DNA of 64,000 bases from Aphanomyces cochlioides (lineage: Eukaryota > Oomycota > Saprolegniomycetes > Saprolegniales > Verrucalvaceae), in contig JAHQRK010000010.1 of NCBI GenBank assembly GCA_019828595.1, positions 558,001-622,000 on the forward strand. The letters run 5' to 3'. A program made the position numbers and the translations under genes. The notes under the pieces are model-generated. The model saw only the letters and a program-made list of their open reading frames with translations, searched no databases and was not told the DNA's origin. Of the stretch, positions 1 through 8,037 are shown piece after piece (the stretch's first letter is position 1; the number at the start of each line of letters is the position of its first letter).

Positions 1-107
1 GAAGTAGAAATGGTGATTTTCTGTCGTGGTGTGCTTGAATGAGTGTGACAGCATGCGTGTGATGTTTGGATTGGATGTGTAGCTCAAGTTGCTTCAGAGT
101 CATGAAA
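1..107 (+). repeat. 3' end of a tRNA-Ser satellite unit (partial)
   Basis: These bases match the last 107 bases of the complete unit ending at 8935. They are the native upstream flank of a tRNA-Ser(AGA) gene, which here is cut after its 15th base by LINE copy 1. No gene is visible in this stretch. Confidence 0.93.
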
Positions 108-122
108 GACAGCTTGGCCGAG
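108..122 (+). repeat. Left target-site duplication; 5' stub of tRNA-Ser(AGA), LINE copy 1
   Basis: GACAGCTTGGCCGAG here is repeated exactly at 6695-6709 on the other side of the LINE. The bases before it differ (gaaa versus gact), so the duplication is exactly 15 bp and equals tRNA nucleotides 1 to 15. The stub plus the first LINE bases still read TGGCCGAGAAG (115-125), which fits a Pol III A box, but no anticodon, variable or T arm follows. Confidence 0.93.
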
Positions 123-251
123 AAGTCAAAGGATGCGCGTTAGATGTTAGTCTAAGCTAATCTTGCCGAAGCTCAATCCTGACCTTGTGCCAGAGCGCTG
201 GCAGCGGTTTCATCACTGGTTCTTGGGAGCCAGTGGTTGGGGGAGGGGTGG
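123..251 (-). other. LINE 3' UTR with three stem-loops (copy 1)
   Basis: Three perfect inverted repeats lie between the ORF2 stop and the insertion point: CACTGG/CCAGTG (214-219 with 230-235, 10-nt loop), TGCCAG/CTGGCA (188-193 with 198-203, 4-nt loop) and TTAGA/TCTAA (140-144 with 151-155, 6-nt loop). The last has the same stem as the anticodon arm of the tRNA-Ser target. On the LINE RNA strand it reads TTAGACTA, then ACA, then TCTAA, against TTAGACTA, then GAAA, then TCTAA in the tRNA. The terminal bases 123-136 match the altered D-loops of half the CGA genes. Equivalent regions are 8951-9079, 20014-20142, 40031-40159 and 53335-53463. A role in reverse transcriptase recognition is inferred from other LINEs with 3' hairpins. 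Confidence 0.75.
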
Positions 252-3200
252 CTAATGCACATCGAACGTAGTTTCGAGTGCCAAACATTTTGGATATTTG
301 CTTCGAAGTTCGGAATATGGAGTCTGGGAGAAGAGTTTTTCGAGGACTGTTCGAGTTTGATCAATGACCGGGTCGTCGGCATCCTGTCGTCGCATCCACC
401 AGCGAACGGTGCCCATCCACAGAAGGAAGGATTGCTCGACGAGGACGTGCGGTGGAGGCGCTGCTCGGCGGCGGTGTTTCCGATTGTTGCGCTGGGTCCA
501 AGCCGTATGGAGTGAAACTCCTACGAGCATGACCCAGAGTTGAAAGAGTGTGTCCTTGGTAAGTCTTCCCAGAGCGTTGACCTTGAAGCGGTCAAGATTA
601 GCGATGTTGGTCCAAGAGAATGATACGCCAAACTGTTGCCACGGCCCTTCGTGGGCAGTCCACAGTGGAGCAATCGACGGACAAGTATGCAGAGCATGGG
701 CAAGTGTTTCTCGACTATCACATTCGTGGGGGCACAGCACACGCTCGGGGTCAGTTGATAGGAGGTATTTATAGCGTTCGTTGACTGGGAGCATGTTCAT
801 TGTAGCTCGGAACCATACATCGGCGTGAACTGGGGTAACCCATCGTAGGGATTTGCGCACAAGGGACATGTATTTCCTAGCCGTATCATGGTCAGGGCGA
901 CTCGAGTTGTAAGTCGGGTGTGGATCCGTTGGGGTGGGACCATGGTATGCTATTTTGGCGATGAGTTTCCTCGGCCACATTGGGTAGGGCTGTTGTTGGT
1001 CGCGCACAAGTGCTCGAAAGGGAAGAGGTGGAGACGATGGAATGATCTGAGGGGCATCATGGCGGACTTGGAAGCGGGTACAGGTAGAAAGGTAGACTTG
1101 CGTCAGGTGGTCGTACACGCTGCGTGTGCGGTGCACGGGATGAAACCAAATTCGGCCATTTTGAAAGGAGACTGTGCATGCCGGGTTGCCTGAGGACATG
1201 AGTCCCTGAAATTGTTGGAAGGTGGGCCAGTAGCCTTGTGGAGTGGTTTTGTTCAAGAAATCACTGAGGCATGTGAGACCGTTTCGTGCTCCCGCTTGAC
1301 ACCACAAGCGGGCTTCTGTAGATCGGGATATAATCGATGCAGCAGTGGTCTTGCCGTGGAGTAAGAAGTCGTGATACGTGGTGAGCCAGATAGGCATGTG
1401 CAGGGTCATGGGCAAATCTGGACGTATCGGAAGGCGAAGCTTCATTGGGACTTTAGACCAGGCTTGCCAGACGTCCAGCCACATTGGGTGGAGCTCGGGA
1501 AGGTCCAGCCACGCTGAGCTAATCTGTGGCCTGTACCACAGGAAGTCAAATGGCTGGGAAGGGCGATAGACTGTTCGTGTGCAATTGGCGAATTGTTCAA
1601 GCACGAGTGAAAACCACAGCGGTCGAGGCGCAATGGTCGGCCCAGCCAGAAGTCTTTGGAGGAGCCCGAGTCGCTGCCCACGGATGATTGAAGCTATGTG
1701 GGGGATTCCAAGCCCCAGGACTTTATCATACATCCAACTACCGTTGATGGGGAGGCGATACTTAGGGTCGATGGCAGTCTTGCCTCCAGCGATGTAGTTG
1801 TTTAACATCCGTTGCCAAGTCTCGATCATGCCCGCTGGGATTGGAGTTACGGCAGTAACGTGCCAAACAAGGCCAAGGATCAGTGACGAGGCTAGTGTTC
1901 GACGGCCTTGAATTGTTCTCGCGCGGCTGTGCCATTGGGCAAAGGCTGCGAGGTATTTGTCGTTTATTTGCTGCGCATGGTAGTTGGGTGGCAGACGGTG
2001 GCCAATGTAGGCGCCGAGGAAGCGAATCGGCTGGCCTGACGCTGCTAGTGTGATGGACGGTGCCGAGGCTCGTCCAGTCGGCTCTTCATTATTGTTGAGG
2101 GCTAGTGTGATGCACTTAGATCGGTTTAACGCAGCTCCAGAGACCGCGCAAAACTTGCCGACGATCTCGTCCACTTGGTATTCAGCCGACTCAAGCGATC
2201 CCGATAGTATGGTGGAGTCGTCAGCGAAGAACACGCTAGTAAGGCAAGTGTCGTCATCGATTTGGATGCCGGCTTCGGGGCGAGCGCGGAGCATGGCGCC
2301 AAGTGGCTCTAGATACAGGTCGAAAAGAAGACAGGACAGAGGACAGCCTTGTTTGACTCCGCGGTTGGGTCGAATGGTGGGACCAGGTGCGCCATTGAGC
2401 AACAAGTGGACTTCTGGGTTCCTGTACAGCAAGCGGACCCAGCCCAAAAACTCAGGACCGATGTTCATTTTTGACATCACTGCAAAGAGGAATGGCCAGC
2501 GGACCATGTCATAGGCCTTCGCAAAGTCGAGGAATGTAGCGTACCATTCCTCATTATTGCGGGTGGCCTTGTGTTGGAGGGCTTGAATCAAATGAATGTG
2601 GTCGGTTATATTGCGGCCCTTCACAAAACCTGCTTGGGACGGGTGAATAAGCGTGTCCGCTACTGCCGACAGTCGATAAGCTAACACACGCGAAAGTATT
2701 TTGACTTCCACTGGCATGAGAGCAATCGGTCGATAGTTTCCGGGATCGGTGCGCTCTCCTTTCTTGTATAGCAAGGTGATTGAACTTTTGCGCTGATGTG
2801 GTAGGAGACAGCCATGGTGCTTACGTTGGTACTCGAAAACTATGCAGAGAATGGCCGCGAAGGTCTCGGGAGCTACTTGGAAGAAGGCCGCCGGCCAGCC
2901 GTCCAGGCCAGGCGACTTGTTTCTGCGCATTGTCTCGATTGCTGAGCACAGTTCAGAGGCAATAATTGGTCTGTCAAGGGCTCTGCGCTGATCCGTCGAC
3001 AATGAAGCTGTGACGTGGTTGATGACAGTCTCCTGTAGAGCAGGATCGGGCGAGGGGTTTGTTGCGGGCTTCACCATTATGGACCGCCAGTGTGTTGTGA
3101 AGATGCTAGCAACTTCATCCGGATTTGTGGTGATCACGTCGTTTTTCATCGCTGAGGTGATAGGTACCTTTAGCGCAGGTGGTTTACGCAGGAAATGCGC

Positions 3201-4490
3201 CGTAGCTGATTCGTTGAGAGTCGCATGACGGTCAAATCCACGGTCTAGAGATGATTGGAGGTGTTCAGCTTTTGCATCAGTATATCTATCGCGCGCCGTT
3301 TGGACAGCCGCTGGCTCGACGAGACCAGCGCGCAGGTCCGATTTCGCTTTGACCACGCATCGACGAAGCATTGTCAGGAGCTTCTGACGGTGGCGTTGAC
3401 GATTGAAATGGCCTTGCTTCATCTTACGCTTCATTCGGCGAAGCCAGCCAAGCCACTTAGCCCCCGCATTGCACTCTGTGTCCTCGAGGAGCTCGTCGAG
3501 GAGGCTTTGGGCCTCGCCTTTGATAGCTTTTACTGTATGTGGATTGAGGAGAAGCTCCCGTGGGAGCCGCCAGGTGGAGGGTTGCTTTTTTGAAGGTGTG
3601 GTTGGTATCACCGTTGCTAGGGTTGTCGTGTGCATTAGACGGTCCCCACTGAATCGGTTAGCTTCGTAGACCGAGTTGTGCAGGTGGTGGGTCGCTAGTC
3701 CCCAGTCAACGAAGCTGTAATCCAGTCGATTTCTGCGGCCGGGACCGGAAAACGCTCGTGTCGAGGGGTACTTAAGCCGATATGCGTCAGTGACGCGTAG
3801 TGCTGCCAACCAGGCGAGACATTCGGCTTTTCCGTTATTGTAGTTGGCAGACGGCGTGGTGGCATCGAGGGCTGTGTTTAGTGGTAGATTGAAGTCTCCA
3901 CCGATGATGTGGATGCCCTGGTCATCGTCATCGAAGTCCGTTGGGAGAGATGCAAAGAAGGCAGCGCGTTGGTCATCTTCGACGGGTGCGTGCGTAACGT
4001 TGTGAAAGAATACGGGTGTTGAGGTCCACATCGTTCGAACGACTAGGTACCGATTGGGCACTCGTTTGTCGTAGAGCGGTTTGAGATTGTGGAATCCTGG
4101 CATGGACTCGTGAAAGAAGGTCGCTACGCCCTTGTTCCGACGCGTCGTGGAACTGTGGGCGGACGTTCTCTGATCATTCACGAATAACTGGTACTTCTTG
4201 TAGCCAACGTGATTTGTCAGGTGTCGGCGGATGGTGCGGAAATGGTCTTGATTGTTGATTTTGGTTTCTTGGAAGAACACACATTGGTGGAGGTGCTTGC
4301 CGAGAGCTAATGCGGGGGTGTCGTCGTGATCTTTAAATCCGTTGAGGTTGCAGGTGGTGAATGAGACGCTGGCCGCGCCTCCAAGTTGGGTGGAAGTTGA
4401 GACAGGATTAACCACTCGCAGATATTGTGAAGTCAGTCCAGAGGTCTGTGAGGTCGCCCTGGACGAGACGGCGCGTGAGTTTTCAAGCAT
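252..4490 (-). CDS. LINE ORF2: endonuclease / reverse transcriptase (copy 1)
   Basis: This 1412-residue protein should nick target DNA and copy the LINE RNA from the exposed 3' end. It starts at an ATG (MLENS) that is in frame only because one C is missing relative to copies 3 to 5. The N-terminal endonuclease shows CNLNG, FQETK, GGDFN and RLDYSF. The reverse transcriptase shows KSPGLDGWP, NYRPIAL, the motif A string LDFAKAYD, the motif B string GVKQGCPLS and the catalytic FADD. A CX3CX7HX4C zinc motif lies near the C-terminus. A net 3-base insertion changes the endonuclease string NVYAPVE to NVTHAPVE, losing a well conserved tyrosine. No RNase H domain is evident. ORF1 of this copy is broken upstream. 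Confidence 0.93.
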   Translation of the reverse strand: MLENSRAVSSRATSQTSGLTSQYLRVVNPVSTSTQLGGAASVSFTTCNLNGFKDHDDTPALALGKHLHQCVFFQETKINNQDHFRTIRRHLTNHVGYKKYQLFVNDQRTSAHSSTTRRNKGVATFFHESMPGFHNLKPLYDKRVPNRYLVVRTMWTSTPVFFHNVTHAPVEDDQRAAFFASLPTDFDDDDQGIHIIGGDFNLPLNTALDATTPSANYNNGKAECLAWLAALRVTDAYRLKYPSTRAFSGPGRRNRLDYSFVDWGLATHHLHNSVYEANRFSGDRLMHTTTLATVIPTTPSKKQPSTWRLPRELLLNPHTVKAIKGEAQSLLDELLEDTECNAGAKWLGWLRRMKRKMKQGHFNRQRHRQKLLTMLRRCVVKAKSDLRAGLVEPAAVQTARDRYTDAKAEHLQSSLDRGFDRHATLNESATAHFLRKPPALKVPITSAMKNDVITTNPDEVASIFTTHWRSIMVKPATNPSPDPALQETVINHVTASLSTDQRRALDRPIIASELCSAIETMRRNKSPGLDGWPAAFFQVAPETFAAILCIVFEYQRKHHGCLLPHQRKSSITLLYKKGERTDPGNYRPIALMPVEVKILSRVLAYRLSAVADTLIHPSQAGFVKGRNITDHIHLIQALQHKATRNNEEWYATFLDFAKAYDMVRWPFLFAVMSKMNIGPEFLGWVRLLYRNPEVHLLLNGAPGPTIRPNRGVKQGCPLSCLLFDLYLEPLGAMLRARPEAGIQIDDDTCLTSVFFADDSTILSGSLESAEYQVDEIVGKFCAVSGAALNRSKCITLALNNNEEPTGRASAPSITLAASGQPIRFLGAYIGHRLPPNYHAQQINDKYLAAFAQWHSRARTIQGRRTLASSLILGLVWHVTAVTPIPAGMIETWQRMLNNYIAGGKTAIDPKYRLPINGSWMYDKVLGLGIPHIASIIRGQRLGLLQRLLAGPTIAPRPLWFSLVLEQFANCTRTVYRPSQPFDFLWYRPQISSAWLDLPELHPMWLDVWQAWSKVPMKLRLPIRPDLPMTLHMPIWLTTYHDFLLHGKTTAASIISRSTEARLWCQAGARNGLTCLSDFLNKTTPQGYWPTFQQFQGLMSSGNPACTVSFQNGRIWFHPVHRTRSVYDHLTQVYLSTCTRFQVRHDAPQIIPSSPPLPFRALVRDQQQPYPMWPRKLIAKIAYHGPTPTDPHPTYNSSRPDHDTARKYMSLVRKSLRWVTPVHADVWFRATMNMLPVNERYKYLLSTDPERVLCPHECDSRETLAHALHTCPSIAPLWTAHEGPWQQFGVSFSWTNIANLDRFKVNALGRLTKDTLFQLWVMLVGVSLHTAWTQRNNRKHRRRAAPPPHVLVEQSFLLWMGTVRWWMRRQDADDPVIDQTRTVLEKLFSQTPYSELRSKYPKCLALETTFDVH

Positions 4491-5121
4491 GACTTGATTC
4501 TCTCAAACTCTCGACGTTCAGAGCTTCGAGCTCTTCAGCTATCTCCATAGTGTTCATGATGACAGCCCATCGGTTGAGGGTCTGCCTGACTACGTCTAAG
4601 GGATGGTTGGAGCTTTGTTCGTCATGCGTCGTTGGTGATTTAGTAGCTGCGTGTGCTGCAGTTATAATAGCTTTCAGCGCATCCCACAGAGTGGTTCCTA
4701 GCGTCGGCGATCCCCATAGGATGTGTCGTACGGTAGCTGACGCAAGGTATCTGGAGCGCGAGCGTGAGGGGATGGAGAAGACAGGTTGAGCCGTGAGTGA
4801 GTATATAGCAGTATCGCTCGAGTAGATCAGTGGCGCTGTGGATCCAAGTATCATCTCGGTGAGGGCAAGGATCGTTTCGACTTCAACTGGCGTGATCTGA
4901 CTGGTATCCTCGTGCATGGAGCATACAGATTGTTCAAGCTGAGATGATGCGACTAAAGTCTCGAAGTCGGCGGTGAGGTTAGTCAGGGAGAAGCGGTGAC
5001 CAAATGTATCGGTGTAAAGCTTAGGAAAAGGTGTTGCTGCACCCTGGGAAGCCCGTAGCCACCTGTTGAGGAGTCGGAGTTGGACCAGTGGCTGCAGTAA
5101 TTGGGGCGAGGAGTGGGCCAT
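4483..5121 (-). pseudogene. LINE ORF1 C-terminal part, separated by frameshifts (copy 1)
   Basis: This 212-residue frame (MAHSSPQLL onward) corresponds to ORF1 from residue 417 of the intact copies. It is cut from the N-terminal part by a missing base near 5146. At its own end, 4 extra bases between about 4499 and 4517 replace the normal continuation after LNVE with an off-frame LRESSHA tail. The segment is rich in leucine and alanine and looks helical, and I recognise no domain in it. Its ATG is internal to ORF1 in intact copies, so independent translation is unlikely. Confidence 0.85.
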
Positions 5122-6368
5122 CTCGTTGAGTTGACGGCGAAAGACGAGGGGTGGTCTTCTAGATCCTGCTGGATCCAGTCAGCTTCACCGGCTTCGATGT
5201 ATTGAGCCAGATTTAGTTTGGTTTTGGACGCAGCAGTCGAGCAGTTGGACTCGAAAGCTGCCTGAGCTTCTGCGACAGCAGCATCTAAGGCAGCCAACTC
5301 GTCGAGCGTCGTGTTTAACGACGTCTTCACGCGGACAGCTTTGTTGCGGTGGACTTTGGTGCCACTGACATACGCGTCTTGTGGGACAGAGAGTGGAGCG
5401 TCAGGGCGCTCTAGGATCGCTGGCAAGACCATGATGTCGGATCCAGTCTTGTTTGCCACGAGTTTTGTGGAGACAACAACTCGATCGTCCAGCGCTTGGT
5501 ACATGTTTGGAGAAGTCCAAGGGAGTGGTGTGGCAGATGAGCCAAGGGTGGCCCCTTTGGTGACCAGTTCCCACGGGGATTCGGAATCCTGGTCACTTCG
5601 TTGTCGTTTACCGTTTTGAGTGGTGCGTGCACTGGTATTGCTTGGAGACGTCTGGGATCCAGGCAAGGGGATTTTCTTTTCACGGGCCAAGATATCCAGG
5701 TCAGCTCGTTGGGTTTGCTTGCGGTGGTTAAACCAGTCTCGTCCGAAGACTCGATAGCATTTGCCGAGAAAAATGATCTCGTCGATCAATCGGCCATTCG
5801 ATTTAAACAGCGCTGGCGGGTCGCTGGATTTCAGCGTCAGCCGGTAACGACTGCCAATGGTCCCGAAGGACTCAGAGGTGTTGGTGTAAATGCCGGAGAT
5901 GGGAGTAGCTCCGGCGGCGCGTAGGATTTCCCACAGGTGTGCCTTGGCCTCACGGTCAACAGTGAAGCCTAGAATGTCTATGAAGAATCCATCCATGGCA
6001 TTTTTGGCTTTCATGGTGAATGATTGGAATCCGTCTCTTGTGGGGATTTTGAAGACTTTGTTCTCGAGTATGGCGGCAGCAGTCATAGAGGCCAGTCCCC
6101 AAACGAGCTGGCGACTGTTAATGTCCACGGTGAGTTGGACGATATCCGTCAGTCCCTCATCGATGCCTTCATTGTGGTGATCGTGAAGGACAGCACGCAT
6201 GGCCTTGCCTTCATCGATCTGGTTGGCAAGGTGGCCGACATCCATTTGCATGTACGTGACGACCGGACGGGGGGGTGATGGGAGGGTGGCTTCGAACGCC
6301 TCAAAGAGTTGACGTCCAGTCGCGGAAGGGTCTTCCGCGAGAAGAAGGACGGGTGCAAGCTGTTCCAT
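4983..6368 (-). pseudogene. LINE ORF1, N-terminal part, frameshifted (copy 1)
   Basis: The frame encodes 461 residues, of which the first 407 match intact ORF1. Loss of one T near 5146 (GACGAGGGG where copies 3 to 5 have GACGATGGGG on the + strand) sends translation out of frame for the last 54 residues. The start ATG has a strong context, with A at -3 and G at +4. ORF1 proteins of LINEs normally bind the element RNA. The matching part includes the string GRLIDEIIFLGKCYRVFGRDW, which resembles ORF1 proteins I associate with oomycete LINEs. No CCHC knuckle is seen. Confidence 0.85.
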
Positions 6369-6374
6369 CGTTGG

Positions 6375-6647
6375 TCAATGATAGCCGATGTCAAGCTTAG
6401 CCGCTTTGGCGGCGGCCTGGCGTTGCTTGGCGAAGTGTTGCCACACATTCGCTGTTGGGTGAGAGGAGGATTTGCGATCAGATGCGCGGCGGCGGCGCTC
6501 ATCGAAGGAAACAGCTTCCGGCGGCGGTTCAACGTCGTCGTCGTCGGTCAAGTTAGACTCCTCATGAGGAGGCGCATCCTCAGCAGGCTGGTCGGCCTGA
6601 AGAGCGGGAGCAGGTGGGGTGTACGCGTTGTTAGCAGGGTTAGTCAT
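6375..6647 (-). CDS. LINE leader ORF, 90 codons, in frame with ORF1 (copy 1)
   Basis: This is the first ATG of the element, 47 nt from its 5' end and with A at -3. The product is low in complexity: a proline and alanine rich start, an acidic DDDD stretch, a basic RRRR stretch and an alanine/lysine-rich end (MTNPANNAY to KLDIGYH). It ends at TGA, and the ORF1 ATG follows 6 nt later in the same reading frame. It could be a true N-terminal extension of ORF1 reached by stop-codon readthrough, an upstream ORF with reinitiation, or a relic left by a nonsense mutation in a master element. Confidence 0.6.
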   Translation of the reverse strand: MTNPANNAYTPPAPALQADQPAEDAPPHEESNLTDDDDVEPPPEAVSFDERRRRASDRKSSSHPTANVWQHFAKQRQAAAKAAKLDIGYH

Positions 6648-6694
6648 CGTGGCAAGAGTGAATGTTGTGTTCAGTATCTGGCAAGTTGAGGACT
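6648..6694 (-). promoter_or_regulatory. LINE 5' UTR and presumed promoter region (copy 1)
   Basis: Only 47 nt separate the LINE 5' boundary from its first ATG, and the boundary directly abuts the first base of the regenerated tRNA-Ser(AGA) gene, which points the other way. Any LINE promoter must therefore lie inside the element or borrow the divergent tRNA gene. I see no TATA box. The same layout occurs at 15469-15515, 26534-26580, 46551-46597 and 59856-59902. Confidence 0.5.
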
Positions 6695-6775
6695 GACAGC
6701 TTGGCCGAGCGGTTAAGGCGTTAGACTAGAAATCTAATGGGGTCACCCGCGTGAGTTCAAATCTCACAGCTGTCG
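6695..6775 (+). tRNA. tRNA-Ser(AGA), unit A, regenerated beside LINE 1
   Basis: The 81-nt class II tRNA folds with acceptor GACAGCT/AGCTGTC, D-stem GCC/GGC, anticodon stem TTAGA/TCTAA, variable-arm stem GGG/CCC, T-stem GTGAG/CTCAC and discriminator G. The anticodon AGA is at 6728-6730, and A34 is normally changed to inosine to read UCU, UCC and UCA. There is no intron and no encoded CCA. The A box TGGCCGAGCGG and a B box (GTTCAAATC) are internal. Its first 15 bases are the right-hand LINE duplication, so its native upstream flank has been replaced by the LINE 5' end. Confidence 0.97.
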
Positions 6776-6777
6776 AC

Positions 6778-6790
6778 TTTTTCTCCTTTT
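6778..6790 (+). terminator. Pol III terminator of tRNA-Ser(AGA), unit A
   Basis: A run of five T starts 3 nt after the discriminator base and a backup run of four T follows at 6787-6790. The same pair follows every AGA gene at the same distance. The CGA genes instead end at a single TTTTT 5 nt after the discriminator (8129-8133 in this unit). Confidence 0.85.
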
Positions 6791-7067
6791 ACCCCATCTT
6801 ACTTGCCGACATGAAACGACACACATTGTCCATCGAATCATAATTTTAACACTACACTGGCCGCGTAACCCAAGAAATACTCATCATCCGCTGCCTCGTA
6901 CCAAACGATCTGCTAACCAATCGCAGCGACAAAGTGCATGATTGGGATTGATTCACCACTCATTTCATCAGTCAGTGTTATCCCCACAGTTCACCACGGT
7001 GAATGAACAGCATTTCGAAAAAACAGGTCAACAACAGACCCACAGCACGTCTATGGTTACTTCCGTT

Positions 7068-7107
7068 GCGACTTTTACGGAAGCAACAGTTACATGGCAA
7101 AAGTCGC
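7068..7107. repeat. Nested inverted repeat in the AGA-CGA spacer
   Basis: GCGACTTTT (7068-7076) and AAAAGTCGC (7099-7107) are perfect 9-bp complements. A second pair, TTCCGT (7061-7066) and ACGGAA (7077-7082), interleaves with the first, so two alternative hairpins are possible. The sequence is present in all units at about +374 from the AGA start. Its role is unknown. Confidence 0.6.
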
Positions 7108-7147
7108 CTCGTGGAAACTCGGAAAGTCGTAGACAAGTCCGAGATCG

Positions 7148-7176
7148 TATCGAATCAAATCGCATATGATTCGATA
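7148..7176. repeat. Perfect 10-bp inverted repeat with 9-nt loop in the spacer
   Basis: TATCGAATCA (7148-7157) pairs with TGATTCGATA (7167-7176). It recurs at about +453 from the AGA start in every complete unit, without change that I can see. It could be a protein-binding site or an RNA hairpin. I recognise no named element. Confidence 0.65.
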
Positions 7177-7669
7177 AGCATTCAATTCGAATCCACGTAT
7201 GATATTGCTAAAGAAGTGTCGTGAAGAATGCACGATTTTATTCAAAGTAATGCCAGTGATGTTGTGAAATTGTGTGGAAATCGTCCACTCCAAGACGGAA
7301 CGAATAAGACATTGAAGGTGTATCCAAGCGTTGATTCGACGATGTTTCGAGTGAAAGTACCAACATGGGGTGCATATTTTGGTGTGATATTATTGACGGA
7401 TGTCTTTCCGTGAGGTCATCGGGTTCACATCAACGGCGACGAAGAAACAAACAATGTTTTACTTTCGGCTGGAAGATTCATCGACGGCTTCAAGATGACA
7501 TATATTGTCCACTTTTTCACATACTACGTGAAATTCAAATGTAGGAGCGGATTCTCCAGGGCGTATCTGCTTTTTTGCATGAAAGATCCTCAAGATAGAG
7601 AAGAATGCACATCTGAGGACCCTTTGATCCTTTGAAGATTTGCGAGCATGTATCGAGAGTTCATAGTCT

Positions 7670-7693
7670 TTGACGTAGAAGGCTTTACGTCAA
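7670..7693. repeat. 8-bp inverted repeat TTGACGTA/TACGTCAA in the spacer
   Basis: The two arms are separated by 8 nt and include a TGACGT core like those bound by bZIP proteins. In unit K the first arm is changed (TTGATGTA near 49809), so the pairing is not strictly kept in the array. Confidence 0.4.
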
Positions 7694-8037
7694 CAAGTTG
7701 GCTCAAATGTGACCTGAAAAGAACAAAGATAATCTGAATAGGTCGTTGTTTTCAAACGAGTGGTGATATAGATGAGTTTGAGTTAATGTGGATGGTGCAA
7801 GAATGCCTGTTCCTCTCCCTGCTTGGAATGAATTGGCAACAAGCATGCCAGCTCGACGACTGTGTCTCAGTTTGAGTAGGTGAGTATAGTTGTTGTAACA
7901 TCGTGGAATTTGAGTGTATTTTTTGTTGGGAGTCTCTCTTGAAGGTGTTCGATGAGTGCAGGTGCATGGTGTTGGAGAATGCAAGGTTTGAACGTCTCGT
8001 GTGGTTGTTATGGCAAGTCTTGTGAGTCGAGTATAGA

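Larger units (their letters stand above)
123..6694 (-). mobile_element. tRNA-Ser-targeted non-LTR retrotransposon (LINE), copy 1, 6572 bp
   Basis: This is a full-length LINE bounded by the 15-bp duplications at 108-122 and 6695-6709. In element order it has a 47-nt 5' UTR, a 90-codon leader ORF, ORF1, ORF2 with endonuclease, reverse transcriptase and a zinc motif, and a 129-nt structured 3' UTR without a poly(A) tail. No terminal repeats are seen, which fits a non-LTR element. It is 7 bp longer than copy 2 because of 4 extra bases near 4499-4517 and a net 3-base insertion near 3990. ORF1 is broken, so this copy is probably not autonomous. It shares its 5'-half variants with copy 2. Confidence 0.95.

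Noticed and set aside
2050..2514. A 154-codon plus-strand ORF and similar plus-strand ORFs within the LINEs
   Set aside because: They are antisense shadows of ORF2, repeat at the same place in each copy and encode no known motif.
123..6694. LTR retrotransposon with the satellite units acting as long terminal repeats
   Set aside because: The only duplication tied to insertion is 15 bp; the coding order has an APE endonuclease and no integrase, protease or RNase H.
6978..6989. TTATCCCCACAG resembling a bacterial DnaA box
   Set aside because: The tRNAs, Pol III terminators and LINEs are eukaryotic; a single imperfect match carries no weight.
7250..7640. C/D-box snoRNA suggested by GTGATGT and CTGA strings
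   Set aside because: The boxes are weak and too far apart, and no terminal stem was seen.
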